DNA from: Ariolimax columbianus
Taxonomy: Eukaryota > Mollusca > Gastropoda > Stylommatophora > Arionidae
Direction of reading: 5' to 3'
NCBI GenBank assembly: GCA_036924085.1
Contig: JAVGWX010000002.1
Span: 46,804,666 to 46,868,665 of the forward strand
DNA: 64,000 nucleotides
Shown piece after piece: positions 9,127 to 20,800 of this stretch (position 1 is its first letter; each line of letters begins with the position of its first letter). Below the pieces are notes generated by a model that was given only the letters and a program-made list of their open reading frames with translations, ran no database searches and had not been told where the DNA came from. The position numbers and the translations under genes are program-made.

Positions 9127-12100
9127 CTGTAATATGCATAAATATAATATAAACATCACAGGCTAATACTGGAAAGTTTGTTTAAAACTATAAACAATTT
9201 CAAAAAGTTTGTTTTAGTTTAGTTTAACTTCAGGGCATCTAACAGATCACAATCTGCAAAGCCACTATACTAAATATATGTAGATAATAACACTGTGTAC
9301 ATCTATGTCATCATCACAAATGATTTTAAAAAATATGTTAAAATATCACCTGGCAGAAATATACAAATTTTAGTAGAAAAAGCTAGCAAACAACAGAAAT
9401 GAATTCAGTCATTTAAAAAAAATCAGATCAGGTGCAATAGATTTCCAACATCTTCTAACTCTTGTCTTGAATATGCAATCTGGCAGTTTTTTCCTGTTCC
9501 CGTGTGATTCCCTCAGGACAAATAGAATAGGGCTACTGTTTTCTTACATTGTATGTCATAAGGTCTGACTAAGCAGGGCTGTGGCAATCTCACAACATAA
9601 AATCCATTGCTATTAAAACCAAAATGTAAATGACTGGATTCAAACTTCGATAAAGGCTGGTTAGTGTAAACCATATGCAGTGCTGTACCTATACTCCAAC
9701 ATCTGGAGTGACACATACAAGAAGATGATCCTCCCACATATAAATTGTCTTCCTCTTGCCCGTTAGCTCTAGACTTTACCTACCTCCCAGTATGATTGTT
9801 ATACCCTTATCACCTTCCTAATAAAGCATTTGGCCAACAAAATAGTTGGCTCATTATAGGAAGCATGTATCAAAGTGGTAGTTTCTTGGAAAATCACCTA
9901 CATGATGAGGTTGCTAGTCCAGTTTGTCTTTTTATATATACTAAACATTTTTATTGTCTGGATCAAATATCATTTTCTAATTCTTTTGTCATTTCTAACT
10001 TCTCCAGAACCTCATTGTTTGTATTCTTCTTTCTCCATGAAAGCATGAAATGAGTCCAATTCTTCTTTATATATTATTTTCCCATCTGCAAGGCATCCAT
10101 TTTAAAAAGCACACACTGGTAAGAGTTGTATTTAAAAAACGTCCAGAACGAAACTGTTGATCAATTCAGCACCAATATCTACATAAGTAGTTATCCAATA
10201 AACAAGAGATTACATTTACCATTAGGAGCACTCTGTGTATTTTTATCAGCGATGATGACATCCACATTGTCTTCCTCATCATCATCGTCATCACCATCAA
10301 AACCAGCAAGTCGGTGATATTTCTTTGTCTTTCTTGCCGACTTCCTCACCGGGGACCTCGATGCAGGAATCTCATATACACTTTCCACAATCCCCTCTGG
10401 TAAAATAATTTGTTTAATATCAGGGACAGAACAATGAAGATAATGGTCCATCGCTGAATCAATGGACTGCTCAATCTGCTCTTGGCTTAAGGCCACCTCA
10501 GCATCGGTCGAGTCCTTTCCTTGAATGATAGAATCTGGAAAAACTGGCTCCCTGCAATGATCATTAGAAAGAATTTCAAGTAAGCTGATGACAGATCTTG
10601 TGTGTGGATGGTGGGACCCTTACTGGGGAGGGGAAGAAATAACAGGATCACTACATTTTACTATACATGTTGTAAAGGATGATAACTAAAGAGGGCTGGC
10701 GCATTCATCGTGTAAAGTAACAAAATGCTACAGAGGCCTACACTGCAAGAGCATATAAATATTTGTTGTGCAGTCTTCCTGTATGGAGACTAACTGGTAC
10801 TCCCATGCTTCCATTGAAGCAAAAATAGGGATTATTATGATACGGTAGATAGATATTCTGCAGTACACAAGGAAAGAAATATAGTGAGAAACATTTGATG
10901 ACGTAAATATATTATTATCATTAGAAGACAACCCAATATATACTGGTTTAGAAGATTCTGCAGAGACTGTATACAACCAGTTTCTTTTACTTCATTTGAT
11001 CTAAATATTACCTGAGTGGTCTGCCGGAGTCTTTGTGTATGACAAGGACAAGAATAGCACCACTGCCTGACAGAGAGCTGTCGTAAGCGGCAACTAACTG
11101 TGACATAGCATAACACCGGCAATGGTTAGGTGGTTTATTTAAAGCAGCATAGATGGCACCTAACAAGCTGCAGATCTAATTTGCTTTAGTGTTTGAGTCT
11201 ATTAAGATGGATTCACACCTCGGTTAACTGCCCTCCGTAAGCGCTTGTCAAAATGCAGCGGAGTATTAAGCTGCTCAAGCCTAGCCTGCTAGGCAAGAAA
11301 CCCTTCTCCCGACTACATCCAGCTCATATCAGAGTTGGGACCTGCACAGAGGCATCTGGCTCTGTAGAAGTACAGGTCAACTAAGACTAAGATCTAAAAA
11401 TAACTATGCACATCCAATTTATTCTTGAATGCATTAATTGACCCTACGTCTGCTTTAGATGAGACACTTCTGCATAGTTTTGTATCATCTGAAAATTTTG
11501 CAATTATGAATCCGATATCATTGATCAAATTATTTAAATATGTCAAGAACAAAATTGGTTCCAAAACTGAGCCCGGTGGTACTCTACTTTTGACCTCATC
11601 CAACTCAGAGTACTCCTTATTTATCTCAGCTCCCTGCTTTCTTCCTGTTAACCAACTTTCTATCCATTTGGCAACTTCGCCACCTTTTCTATGTGATTTT
11701 AACTTCCTAAGCAATCTTTGACGAGGTACTCTATCAGAGGATGTTGCAGAATCGAGATAAATAACATCCACTGGGTCCCCTCCATCTCTCATTTTGGTAA
11801 CCTCCTTCATAAATTCTAATAGATTTGTTACGCATGATCTCATTTTAGCAATCCCATGCTCACTCAAGTAGATCATGAAGCTTAATTTTGGGGAGCAAGT
11901 AACATGTCCACCATTCCCTATATTGGAGAGCAGCCTTGCCATTTATAAAAAATAACTGCAGAAGCTACTGCTGCAACAGTACATGAAGTGCTGTGGTGGT
12001 GACTACCTCCAGAGGGGACAACTAAAGGAGCAGCGAGACCGTATGACTTTGCGACACACTCACTCATTTCTACTCTGGTGTGTAGATGTCTTTCCTATTA

Positions 12101-15100
12101 TTGTGGCTTAAAAGATGAGGTAGCCAGCTTGATGTCCAAACCTCCTTAGTGCCATTTATAATATACCTAGAAGGTTACAGTTTAACTATTCTTTTCTTCC
12201 CTTTCAGGCCCCAGAAATACATGGGCATGTGGTCACATATATTTAGCAGAACAGAAAGTAGGTGACACACAAATAACTTTGTGCAGCAGCAGAGAATAGG
12301 AGACACACAACTAACTTTGTGCAGCAGCAGAGAATAGGAGACACACAACTAACTTTATACTGCATCAGAGAATAGGAGACACACAACTAACTTTATACAG
12401 CATCAGAGAATAGGAGTCACACAACCAACTTTATACTGCATCAGAGAATAGGAGACACACAACTAACTTTATACTGCATCAGAGAATAGGAGACACACAA
12501 CTAACTTTATACAGCATCAGAGAATAGGAGACACACAACTAACTTTGTGCAGCATCAGAGAATAGGAGACATACAACTAACTTTATACTGCATAAGAGAA
12601 TAGGAGACACACAACTAACTTTATACAGCATCCGAGAATAGGAGACACACAACTAACTTTGTGCAGCAGCAGAGAATAGGAGACACACAACTAACTTTGT
12701 GCAGCAGCAGAGAATAGGAAACACAACTAACTTTATACTGCATCAGAGAATAGGAGACATACAACTTTCTGCAGCAGCAGAGAATAGGAGATACACAACT
12801 AACTTTATACAGCAGCAGAGAATAGGAGATACACAACTAACTTTATACAGCAACATAGAATGAATAGAGTTCACAGTCCACAGATGCGAATAAAGCAATT
12901 TGAAATGACAGTGTCTGTCTCACAATAATAACTTTACTGGGACTTTAAGCTATACTGCTAGCCTGTATTATCAAAGTTACAAAAGAATTCAAATCTCAAT
13001 TAAAGTTTTCATTTAAAAAATAACAATATATTATTATTTTATATTTTACTATTACATTCTTCGTCTTTGTCATTTGCTCTCAAATAATATCTGTTTCCGT
13101 CATAAACTTGGTGGTCTATCTCAAGCTTCTCGCCTCAACTCAACTGGGCTGGAGAGGGCCGTGCTGTCCTGCTCTGTTCGTAAAGCTGACTAACTTGGAG
13201 AACATGTTCTACTGTTTGCCTATCCTCCTCACAAAGACACATGTCTTATTTGTAAATTGTTAACAGATAGGTGAAGAAGAAATCAAATAAAGTGATACCT
13301 TTGACTTTTAATATTATCCAAAACAGTTAAAAGCTAAATATGAGGATCTAAGATCTTAAACAGATACTACAGTATAAGTCAAACTGGGTCTGTTTTTTAA
13401 ATGTTTATGAAGAATTAATAATCACAAGTCAACTAACCACACACCTTCCCATGAGCAAATATGATGGGGTAAAGTCTGTGGCCTGGGTCAGTGAGTTTCT
13501 TAGAGGTATCAAACAGAGATCGAGGCAGTCAAACCAACTATCCTTGTAGTCTCTGACAAATCTCATAATATTACCCACAAGAAGGCTCCAGTTCTCGTCT
13601 GAATTTGGATGAAATAGAAACATGGGAAAATTATGTTACAATGTTGTGTGGTAAATAATCTATCAGTAAAAAATATATCAGACGAAACATACTTGATCAT
13701 GTCTCCTGTTCATTTTCTATGAAGCATAGGGCTGCCACTGCAGCTGGCTACTCTTACAAGAAACCTGTATCAAAGCCCTTTTGTGTCCTCCTGCAGTATT
13801 GGTTACTTTAGCAATTCATTTAATATGCTAGCCACACACACAACCCTCTTTAGTCACTTTTACAAAATGCTTGGAAGGTTATAGTGTTCCTATTCTTGTC
13901 CCCCTGGCTGCTCTTGATTGCATTAAACATACAATCAATCACAATCTTCTCAGCACCTTGTGAAGCATAGAACTTCAATAAATACATGCCATGTCGACAA
14001 ATGCTGACCTGTTGAAGTTTTTGTGGCTAAAAGTTTATACAGGATGGGGTAGCTCCTTGCCCAACCTTCCTTGGCTGCTTCTTAGCCTGACAGGTTACAG
14101 TGTTACTATTGTTTGCTTACCTTTTGGGGCTCCGTTAATACTCTCACATAAAAACTTACAATAAAGATGAAAAACATAAAGGTATGCTAAACCTTCCGTA
14201 ACTCTATTACAGTGAATAGGGCAATTCTTTATTTCAGCTGTTCACATCGTGATCCTTTCTTTTTCATTCCAATAAGACTATAGAGCCACCACTTCAGTTG
14301 ACTTCCTTACAAAAAGCCTGCACCAAAATATTTGTTCTTGTAATGATGGATTCTGTAGTGTTTTGTTTTACATGCAGAAGTTGCTAGGCTCAAGCCCAAC
14401 CCTGCTTAGACATCTTATACAACATATGTAGTAGGAGACGGTGGTTTTATTCTTACCTCACCAGGAAGGAGCCTCAGGATAGATATGAGAATGAATGATC
14501 CATTAATTACTTACTTAGTCGATCCTCTTCTACTGTGAGATGTAGAGGTATGATTCATTACTAATAGATTCAATAACCCTACAATCTTATCAATATACTC
14601 GAATTTGAATTTATGTTAACTTCTCGTTTTGTTGGTGGTCATTATCTCTGTTTTGTTTCAATTTATAAAAAGATTTTGATCTGCACTGAATCTGCTTACG
14701 GTTGCTCTAACCCCTCTGCACTGTTTGAAAATACCCCTGTGTTGTCTGTGTATCTTAGCTCTAAGATCTTATATCCGCCAATTGTAATGGGAGCGTAACT
14801 TTCTATATGCTCATCCTCTCAACAACAAAAATACTTCACAATTTAAAAAATAGTGTTGACTAATTTTCAAAAACAAAGCTACTGTCTTAGTCTAGTGGTC
14901 TTACCAGTTACACTAAAACTTTCCTTGGAAACAACTACAGAATATGCCTGCAGATTTTGACAGATGCCACCAGCATCTAAGGGTTCCTCTGCATAAGCTT
15001 CATTTTCAAGTAAAATGAGTTGCTCCATGATGCCGTACCTGGAAAAATGGAAAAAGGAAAGATCATTTTCAAACAATACATAAGATTTTAAGATACAGAC

Positions 15101-18100
15101 AGACATTTGTGACAGCAAATTAATCATGCTCTTCATGAAATATTTAACCTTAAACTTGTTAACAAACAGATATAATGCCTAAGAGAATCAAGAGAAGATA
15201 AGTGCCATGTAATAAAACTCTCCCATGTAATATAATAACTTTGAAATCTAAAAATGTCATCTTCACCATCATCCTTCCATATTTGTTCCAAGAGGTGCAC
15301 GGGGCCACATCGCCAGTTTATCTTGCAAGAAGACTGTGCTAAGGAATGAATGTGCTCTTGACATTGTGTTTTCTCTGGCAATTTGTTTTATTTGGCATGG
15401 CTGCTATCTTCAAGCACATCCCTCCTTTTTTTACATGCATAATAGGGTGCAGTGTACCTATTCAGTCCTCCCTCATTAAGGGAGCCCACGGGGTTTAAAG
15501 TGTCTCCTGTTTGGAATAACGTTTTGTTCATGATGATTGGTCCATATACAATCTACATGTATTTTTTTTCCTATGCCCTTGATGGCATCACTTCATTCAA
15601 GGGATAGGCAACTTCATCAATAGCGAGAAATGGATTGCAAATTTTTAATTCATCTGCAGGCCATACAATATGATATTTTAAAATGTAAAGATATTGGTAT
15701 TTGTTTGACAAATAATATTTTAAAATGTAAAGATATTGGTATTTGTTTGACAAATAATATTTTAAAATGTAAAGATATTGGTATTTGTTTGACCAATAAT
15801 ATTTTTAACATTTGATTTAAGCTACATCATTAGTATTTTTTTAATGTACAAGTAGATTAACAGTAAAACATACATTTCATGAGATCTTTTTCTGCTATTT
15901 TTTATTTCATGTTTATTTAAACATATAATGTTTTTAAGTTCACTTTACAAATAAATTTAAGTTAAGCTTAAGACGGATCATATCAGATGTATTTTATGGG
16001 ATATTTAGGACTTCATGTCTCTCACAAGGCGGCCAAGAGACTGGTACAACCATTCTGCCGTATACCTCCCTCAAGAACAGTATAATATGCCATGTGTTGA
16101 ACAGAACTTAAGGAGAATAGAAACTTAAATATTTAAACAACTTCAAATAAAATACCTTTCACATATAACAAAATTCTACATTAGCTGTTGAACAATACAT
16201 TACCTGGCAATAAGTTTAAGACAAAACTGAGACACCGTCTTCTCGTTAATTTTGTTGATAATATGTACTTCTGGCCATTTAGAGAAAGAGTCCATTGAGG
16301 CAATCACATAAGCTGACCGTTTCTTTCTGCATGGGAATGAACCTAGAACCAGAACTTCAACCTTAGAAGAAATAAACACATCATAAGAAGGAAGTAAAAT
16401 TAAAGATATAGATAAAACAATCAATTATGAATCAATTCAATCTGGACAATAAATACAAAAACAACCTACATAATGACCATAAGGTCTTTATCAGGGACAA
16501 AAGACAACATATACAAGAATAACTAAGTAATCTGCACTGATGCCCTCATATAACACCATCACTGAATGTTGGTGCGTTTTTTCTGAGGAAGGGCTTCATT
16601 TGCAGACTTTTCTATTTATTATTCTGATCACTGAGAAAACAAGTCCTAAACTGTTTCTAAAGCTATTTTTTTCAAACCCAAAAGGTTACTCTGCAATAAG
16701 CAGGCTTTGGCTCATGTGAATGATGAAGTGTGCAATCCTAGATGTGACAGGCTGTATATGTCCAAACAATTTTGGGGAGGACTCTGTTTATAACTGAGAC
16801 TAAAGCATAGCACCACACTGTGAGCATTTTATAAGAGTGGTATCTCTCTCATTAAGGATTGCACACTTCGTAATTCACATGAGCCAAAGTTTGCTATTGC
16901 AGAGCAGCCTTTTGTGTTTGAAAGAAAGCTCTAGAAACAATTTAGGAGTGAAAAACATTTATTATTTTGTTGATAAAATTCTAAATAGATGTCTGATTAG
17001 CATGGTGGTTGAGCTCTATCTATTCATGGAAAAAGGTATGATGTTCAATTCCTGTTACTAACATGCTCTAGTTGCCTCAGCTGTAAATTGGTACCTGTTG
17101 CTGTACCAGAGCGGACCTAGATCTTTTATCAAACCATCCTGTCACCGCTTAGGTGGGTGGCCTAGTGAATGTGTATAACCATAATGCCCCCAAAACGCTG
17201 TGTCCATCTGTTGTCATGCATGTGTACCACATGATCAGCCCAGTAGTATTTATGTGATAATGCTGTTTCTACGACATCCCAATATAGAATTTTATGTAGA
17301 ATTTCTTCCTTTTGGATCTGATCTCTTATCTAAATATTTAGTACATGTCTTTCAATAGCTATTTGAATGACATTATTCAGAGATTATAATTATTATTCTT
17401 TTAAATTATTATATTCTATTATTCTTGAGAACTATGTTGCAGCTTAATTGACTAAGCATTTCCAATGTAGTCTCTAGCATTCTAGTCACCCCACCTCCAG
17501 TGAAGTCCCCAAGATTCTAATCACCCCCCCCCCCCCTTCCAGTGAAGTCCCCAACATTCTGTCACCCCACCTCCAGTGAAGTCCCCAACATTCTAGTCAC
17601 CCCACCTCCAATGAAGTCCCCAATATTCTAGTCACCCCACCTCCAGTGAAGTCCCCAACATTCTAATCACACCCCCCCCCTCCCTCCAGTGAAGTCCCCA
17701 ACATTCTGTCACCCCACCTCCAATCAAGTCCCCAACATTCTAGTCAGCCCACCTCCAGTGAAGTCCCCAAGATTCTAATCACACCCCCCCCCCCCTCCAG
17801 TGAAGTCCCCAACATTCTAGTCACCCCACTTCCAATGAAGTCTCTAACATTCTGGTCACTCCCCTTCCAATGAAGTCTCTAACAATCTTTTCACCCCACT
17901 CCTGTATCTAAAAATGATAGTATCTGCCAATAGACTACCTTTCTACTGTTAAGTCATCTTTGCAATTCTCCAAGTGACATAACTTATCAGCAAATGCTAA
18001 ATGCCCGTTAGAAATGACAGCTTAAAATAGTTTATAACTGATGTATATGTTGAGTTCCCACACTCACCTTCTGCCAAAACTTTTTTGCTGCATCAAAGTC

Positions 18101-20115
18101 TGATCTGGAGTTAAAAACGGGGTCTATAATAGCACCATTCTCATTCTGAATCACTTTGACAAAGTCAAGGTCAGCATCAACCTCTTCCGGCTCCTCTAAC
18201 TCAGCTGTTACAATGTACTGTATTTCTCCAGGTCCTTCATCTGATCTGGCCGTTGTTTGTGCCTCTGTATAAATATCTTTTTTGTTAGGTGTGAAATTTG
18301 TTGGAACTGGCATGACAGCTTCTAGCTCATTGCCTTGTGAAAAAGTAACTGCTTGATGAGGTGTTGGTGGGAGAGTTGCCACTGCTGGGCGATTAGAAAG
18401 ACAAATGACACAATTCTTCACAACTTTCCTGACTGTATTAGCCATGCCCACCCAGTAGTATTTGGAAGACAGTGCACTCAGAGTGCGCTCTGTGCCCATG
18501 TGATTTCCTGTCGATAGATGTGATGAAAGAGAATATATATTTATGGGGAAGCAAAAATTGTCACATTATTTACATAGAACATGATATTAGCCCCGTCAAC
18601 CTTTCACTGGACACAAGAGCTGCAGAAACGATTAGGAATGGCCTCATCAGCACTTGTTAGGCTCTCACAAAGAGTGTGGAATAACAACATGCTGACAATC
18701 TTCACAAAGGTAGCTGTGTACACATCATGTATGATTAGTACCCTGCTCTATCGCAGCGAAACATGGACTCTGTATGTCTCACATGAAAAACAGCTAAACA
18801 CTTTTCATATATGCTGCCTGAGACAAATACTTGGAATTTCATGAAGCGACAGAGTGACTTAACAACGAAGTGTTGGACCGCGCAAAGATTGTCAGCTTAG
18901 TTACGACCCTCTGCCAGCGCCGCTTGCGGCGACTATGGTCACATGTGTAGAATGGAGGATGGGCAAATACCAAAAGATATAATTTACGGACAACTGACCA
19001 TGGGCAAGCGTTTAAAAAACTTGAAAAGGTAGACCGTTCCTTCACTACAAAAATATTTGCAAGCGTGACCTGAAGACATTGGATATGAACACCTGCAGCT
19101 GGGAGGAACTTGCCAAAGACAGACCCAGCTGGAGGCAGGCTTTATGTGTTGGTCTGCAGGCAGGGGAAGACAGGATTCGTCAAGATCAGACTACAAACGT
19201 TTGCGGCGAACGATAGAGCAACAACTGTCTGTCACCTCTCTAGTGTGAAGTCCATTGTCTTTCGAGACTGACTGACAGGATGCTAATCATCACTGCCATA
19301 GCAGTCACAATGTTTTGAAGTTCACATATGATCTTTAGTACAACACTCAACAGCAGTCAACATTATTTAATATTTTCATTAGATAGAATACAACTGTCAA
19401 TCGTTCATAAATCCATTATATTTTGTAAATTACAACACAAGTAACTTAGTAAATATCTATACACAGTATACATAATACAGTTGAGTAGACTATAGAGTAT
19501 ACTTTATAGTTTATAGTAGTAGTATATTAGTATTTAAGTTGTGCTCTACCATTTAAGTTTAACTGTTACACTTTCTGGTTCAGTCATGACAAAGTTACTA
19601 CAGACATACATTTTACTACTTAACGTCAGAAACAAAGCAAACTGAATCTATGTTTTATTTTACGCATAAGACATATATTGTTTATAAGTAGACTAAATGA
19701 TACATTATTTCGAAAAACACACAATTTCTTTCCACATCCAACCCCTAAAAAGAGCCTCGGCATTGGAAGTGACGCCACAGAAAGATGACCCTCACAAAAT
19801 GGACCTACCTCCGTTTTGCACATGGACTGAAGAGGCTACTGTCAGTTGAGCTTTCTGTGTAAGAATCGCTTGCCGAAGATTTGTTCTACATGCTCCAGGA
19901 TTAGGATCAATCGGCTCTCCCTCTATTCGTTTTGGACGGATGATATAGTACAGTTCTCCATCCTCGATTTTGAAACTTTCTGCTCTCTTACGCACGGATC
20001 GTTTGTCGGACGGTGTCGACCCACTTGGGTAGGTGCCGTGGAGAAGATACTGCTTGATGGCAGCTAAACTAATATGCGTATTTCCATGCTTCCTCCTTAT
20101 TCTATGTCTGTCCAT
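8876..20115 (-). CDS. GIN1: GIN1-like gypsy-integrase-derived host gene, complete
   Basis: Seven coding exons on the minus strand: 19809-20115, 18068-18507, 16204-16361, 14905-15038, 13445-13598, 10220-10551, 8876-9126. They sum to 1776 nt, 591 codons plus stop (human GIN1 is about 520 aa). The ATG at 20115 has a strong context (GCCATGG). Domain order: N-terminal small domain (exon 1); HHCC zinc-binding module spanning exons 1-2 (HX6HX29CX2C, about residues 98-138); a long acidic linker; an integrase-core-like region (exons 3-5) with MDSFSKWPEV and TPSYLLMGREPVFP; a basic-acidic C-terminus with RKSARKTKK, DGDDDDDEED and TKRRKL, likely nuclear. The core lacks the usual catalytic Asp residues. 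Splitting of the frame by introns argues for a host gene, not a live retrotransposon. Its molecular role is not established. Confidence 0.82.
9555..9790 (+). repeat. Repeat F copy (GIN1-like intron 6)
   Basis: Includes attgctattaaaacca, ggctggttag and tacctatactccaacatctg, the uninterrupted counterpart of 985-1560. Confidence 0.55.
10220..10551 (-). CDS. GIN1: GIN1-like exon 6
   Basis: 332-nt exon with acceptor ATCATTGCAG and donor AATG/GTAAAT. It begins EPVFPDSIIQ, directly continuing MGR from exon 5 as in MGREPxxP of integrases. It continues as a Gln/Glu-rich helix-like segment, a basic patch (SPVRKSARKTKKYHR) and an acidic run (DGDDDDDEED). Confidence 0.88.
10935..11942 (-). mobile_element. 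CR1-like LINE, internally deleted, with nested insertion
   Basis: Minus-strand frame 11942-11394 encodes GDPVDVIYLDSA, PRQRLLRKLKSH, KWIESWLTGRKQ, VPPGSVLEPILFL and AKFSDDTKLCRS, then jumps to [11 protein letters not shown], the very C-terminus. The copy at 63125-63740 shows about 190 residues that are missing here. The 3' UTR (10938-10998) is separated by repeat H. FADD reads FSDD. Confidence 0.8.
11006..11390 (+). mobile_element. Repeat H, about 385 bp, inserted in CR1 3' UTR
   Basis: Flanked by gatctaaa at 10998-11005 and 11391-11398. A second copy at 36505-36895 matches along the full length (catgacaaggacaagaatag-like start, gagctgctcaagcctagcc, gtagaagt.caggtc.acta). I see no tRNA head and no open frame. 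Confidence 0.75.
12258..12862. repeat. 38-bp minisatellite, about 16 copies
   Basis: Unit: tttgtgcagcagcagagaat followed by aggagacacacaactaac. Two main variants (gtgcagcagc and atactgcatc) alternate. It lies in GIN1-like intron 5. Confidence 0.9.
13040..13250 (-). mobile_element. LINE C-terminal knuckle fragment
   Basis: Minus strand reads CLCEEDRQTVEHVLQVSQLY, the CXC..H..C knuckle of RNase-H LINEs, with a downstream stop. In GIN1-like intron 5. Confidence 0.6.
13445..13598 (-). CDS. GIN1: GIN1-like exon 5
   Basis: 154-nt exon with acceptor CATCCAAATTCAG and donor GGAAG/GTGTGT. It encodes DENWSLLVGNIMRFVRDYKD, then LCLIPLRNSL and ATDFTPSYLLMGR. It matches the end of the integrase core (W..L...a.N...h..t..tP), which in gypsy elements follows the catalytic Glu. 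Confidence 0.88.
13720..14480 (+). repeat. Two or three diverged repeat G copies
   Basis: 13720-13910, 13975-14130 and 14270-14480 share gaagcata...ctgcagctgg, gtttttgtggct and caggttacagtgttactatt motifs with 1866-2040, 24945-25100 and 52985-53160. Confidence 0.5.
14480..14880. other. Intronic, nothing recognised
   Basis: Part of GIN1-like intron 4. AT-rich with no repeat family that I can match. Confidence 0.4.
14905..15038 (-). CDS. GIN1: GIN1-like exon 4 (integrase core, degenerate)
   Basis: 134-nt exon with acceptor CCATTTTTCCAG and donor G/GTAAGA. It encodes YGIMEQLILLENEAYAEEPL and a Ser/Val-rich tail ending SFSVT. YG aligns with the YG(P/I) preceding the second catalytic Asp in integrases, but no D-x-G-x-E-F is present. 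The exon would be hard to recognise without its matching phases (2 in, 1 out). Confidence 0.8.
15660..15812. repeat. 42-bp tandem repeat, 3 copies
   Basis: Unit contains aatattttaaaatgtaaaga and tattggtatttgtttgac. In GIN1-like intron 3. Confidence 0.9.
16204..16361 (-). CDS. GIN1: GIN1-like exon 3 (integrase core, first half)
   Basis: 158-nt exon with acceptor TTTCTTCTAAG and donor GCCAG/GTAATG. It encodes VEVLVLGSFPCRKKRSAYVI and MDSFSKWPEVHII. In active gypsy-type integrases the VEVLVLGSF stretch reads like v-D-l-x-G-P-F; here the Asp position is Leu or Val. Confidence 0.87.
16370..16990. other. Intronic, weak repeats only
   Basis: GIN1-like intron 2. There is an imperfect inverted pair around 16,720-16,760 and 16,850-16,900 (cacttcgtaattcacatgag / ctcatgtgaatgatgaagtg), a possible hairpin or small MITE. 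Confidence 0.4.
16995..17150 (+). mobile_element. SINE-D copy
   Basis: tRNA-like head (gattagcatggtggttgagc, tgttcaattcctg) and core (catgctctagttgcctcagc, tgtaaattggtacctg). Related to 43655-43880, 51775-51960, 54935-55095, 36925-37160 and 58700-58800. Confidence 0.6.
17474..17905. repeat. About 35-bp minisatellite with C tracts, about 12 copies
   Basis: Unit: ccagtgaagtccccaacatt followed by ctagtcaccccacct. Several copies have expanded to 9-12 C residues. In GIN1-like intron 2. Confidence 0.9.
18068..18507 (-). CDS. GIN1: GIN1-like exon 2 (HHCC zinc module, acidic linker)
   Basis: 440-nt exon with acceptor ATCGACAG and donor AAG/GTGAGT. It encodes NHMGTERTLSALSSKYYWVG and KNCVICLSN, completing the HHCC motif, then about 100 residues of Pro/Thr/Glu-rich linker (with EELEEPEE-like acidic stretches) ending FWQK. 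The linker is much longer than the usual spacing in gypsy-type integrases. Confidence 0.88.
18580..19290 (+). mobile_element. LINE 3' third, degenerate
   Basis: Encodes KVAVYTSCMISTLLYRSETW, NTFHICCLRQILGIS, later frames with CKRDLKTLDMNTCSWEELAK and DRPSWRQALCVGL, ending at a 3' UTR that also occurs reversed at 2465-2595. It sits antisense in GIN1-like intron 1. Confidence 0.85.
19300..19800. other. Intronic, nothing recognised
   Basis: AT-rich with short TA-rich tracts (around 19,440-19,550). Part of GIN1-like intron 1. Confidence 0.4.
19809..20115 (-). CDS. GIN1: GIN1-like exon 1 (start codon)
   Basis: Starts MDRHRIRRKHGNTHISLAA and contains the YLLHGTYPSGS and KRSVRKRAESFKI segments that correspond to the N-terminal domain of GIN1. 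It ends inside the zinc module (HVQNG) at the donor GGAG/GTAGGT, phase 1. The first His of the HHCC motif is here. Confidence 0.88.
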
Positions 20116-20339
20116 GGCGTACACTTGAGAGACTTATTGCCGTAAGTAATTCTAGCAAATTTAAGAGGCACATGAACATGGGTGATCACACAATCTTGTA
20201 CTCCATGATGTAAAGACCCGGATAAAATTTGCGTTTACAGACAAGGTATCAAAAAGTGGAAAAGGAAAAGAGAGCGATTTGAGGTTCTGTTTGGGAAAAA
20301 TGTAAATTAAGAAATACGGCGGCTGGTGGTTGACTTTTT

Positions 20340-20800
20340 TAAGTAGTTCAGTTCAGTTGATCTCCACATACTAGACTGGTTGCAATGGTTTCTAACTTCC
20401 CTCTGTCTCTTGTCTTGATGGTGCAATATGTCATGCATGTCTCTGTCCATCGTGGGATCTTATCCTTCCGCTTATAGCGCCGTTTAGGTTTGCCATATAC
20501 CTTTCCTTCCAGCTCTATTAACGTGACCACATTATCATAACTATTGAACTTTCGCTCATCAATTCTTTTTGCATCACTAATTTCTCAAAGTTTTCCTTAT
20601 TTATTTTCTTTTCTTTCCAGATGTGCCTCATTATTCTATAAATCCAAATTTCAAAGGCGTCAGTTCTCTTCTCCAAGTTTATATGCCATACAATATATAC
20701 GAGTACACCTGATCATCCTCATTGACATTATTAATTTGCGAGTGACATGTTTGGATGTCAATAACTTTATAAGTGACACTTGTTGGTGAAAACAGATTTA
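20340..20800 (-). mobile_element. LINE 3' fragment upstream of GIN1-like start
   Basis: Minus strand encodes FEIWIYRIMRHIWKEKKINK and, after stops, GKPKRRYKRKDKIPRWTETC: the F.iW.yRrmlri and G...RRY tail of an endonuclease-RT LINE. Same orientation as the gene; ends 225 bp before its ATG. Confidence 0.6.

Noticed and set aside
15133..15381. 82-codon frame as an exon of the GIN1-like gene
   Set aside because: Exons 3 and 4 join in phase without it and it matches nothing in the family.
2129..20115. Endogenous gypsy/retrovirus-like pol gene
   Set aside because: HHCC and integrase-like segments are split by phase-matched GT-AG introns, no RT, protease or LTRs accompany them, and the architecture matches GIN1-type host genes.
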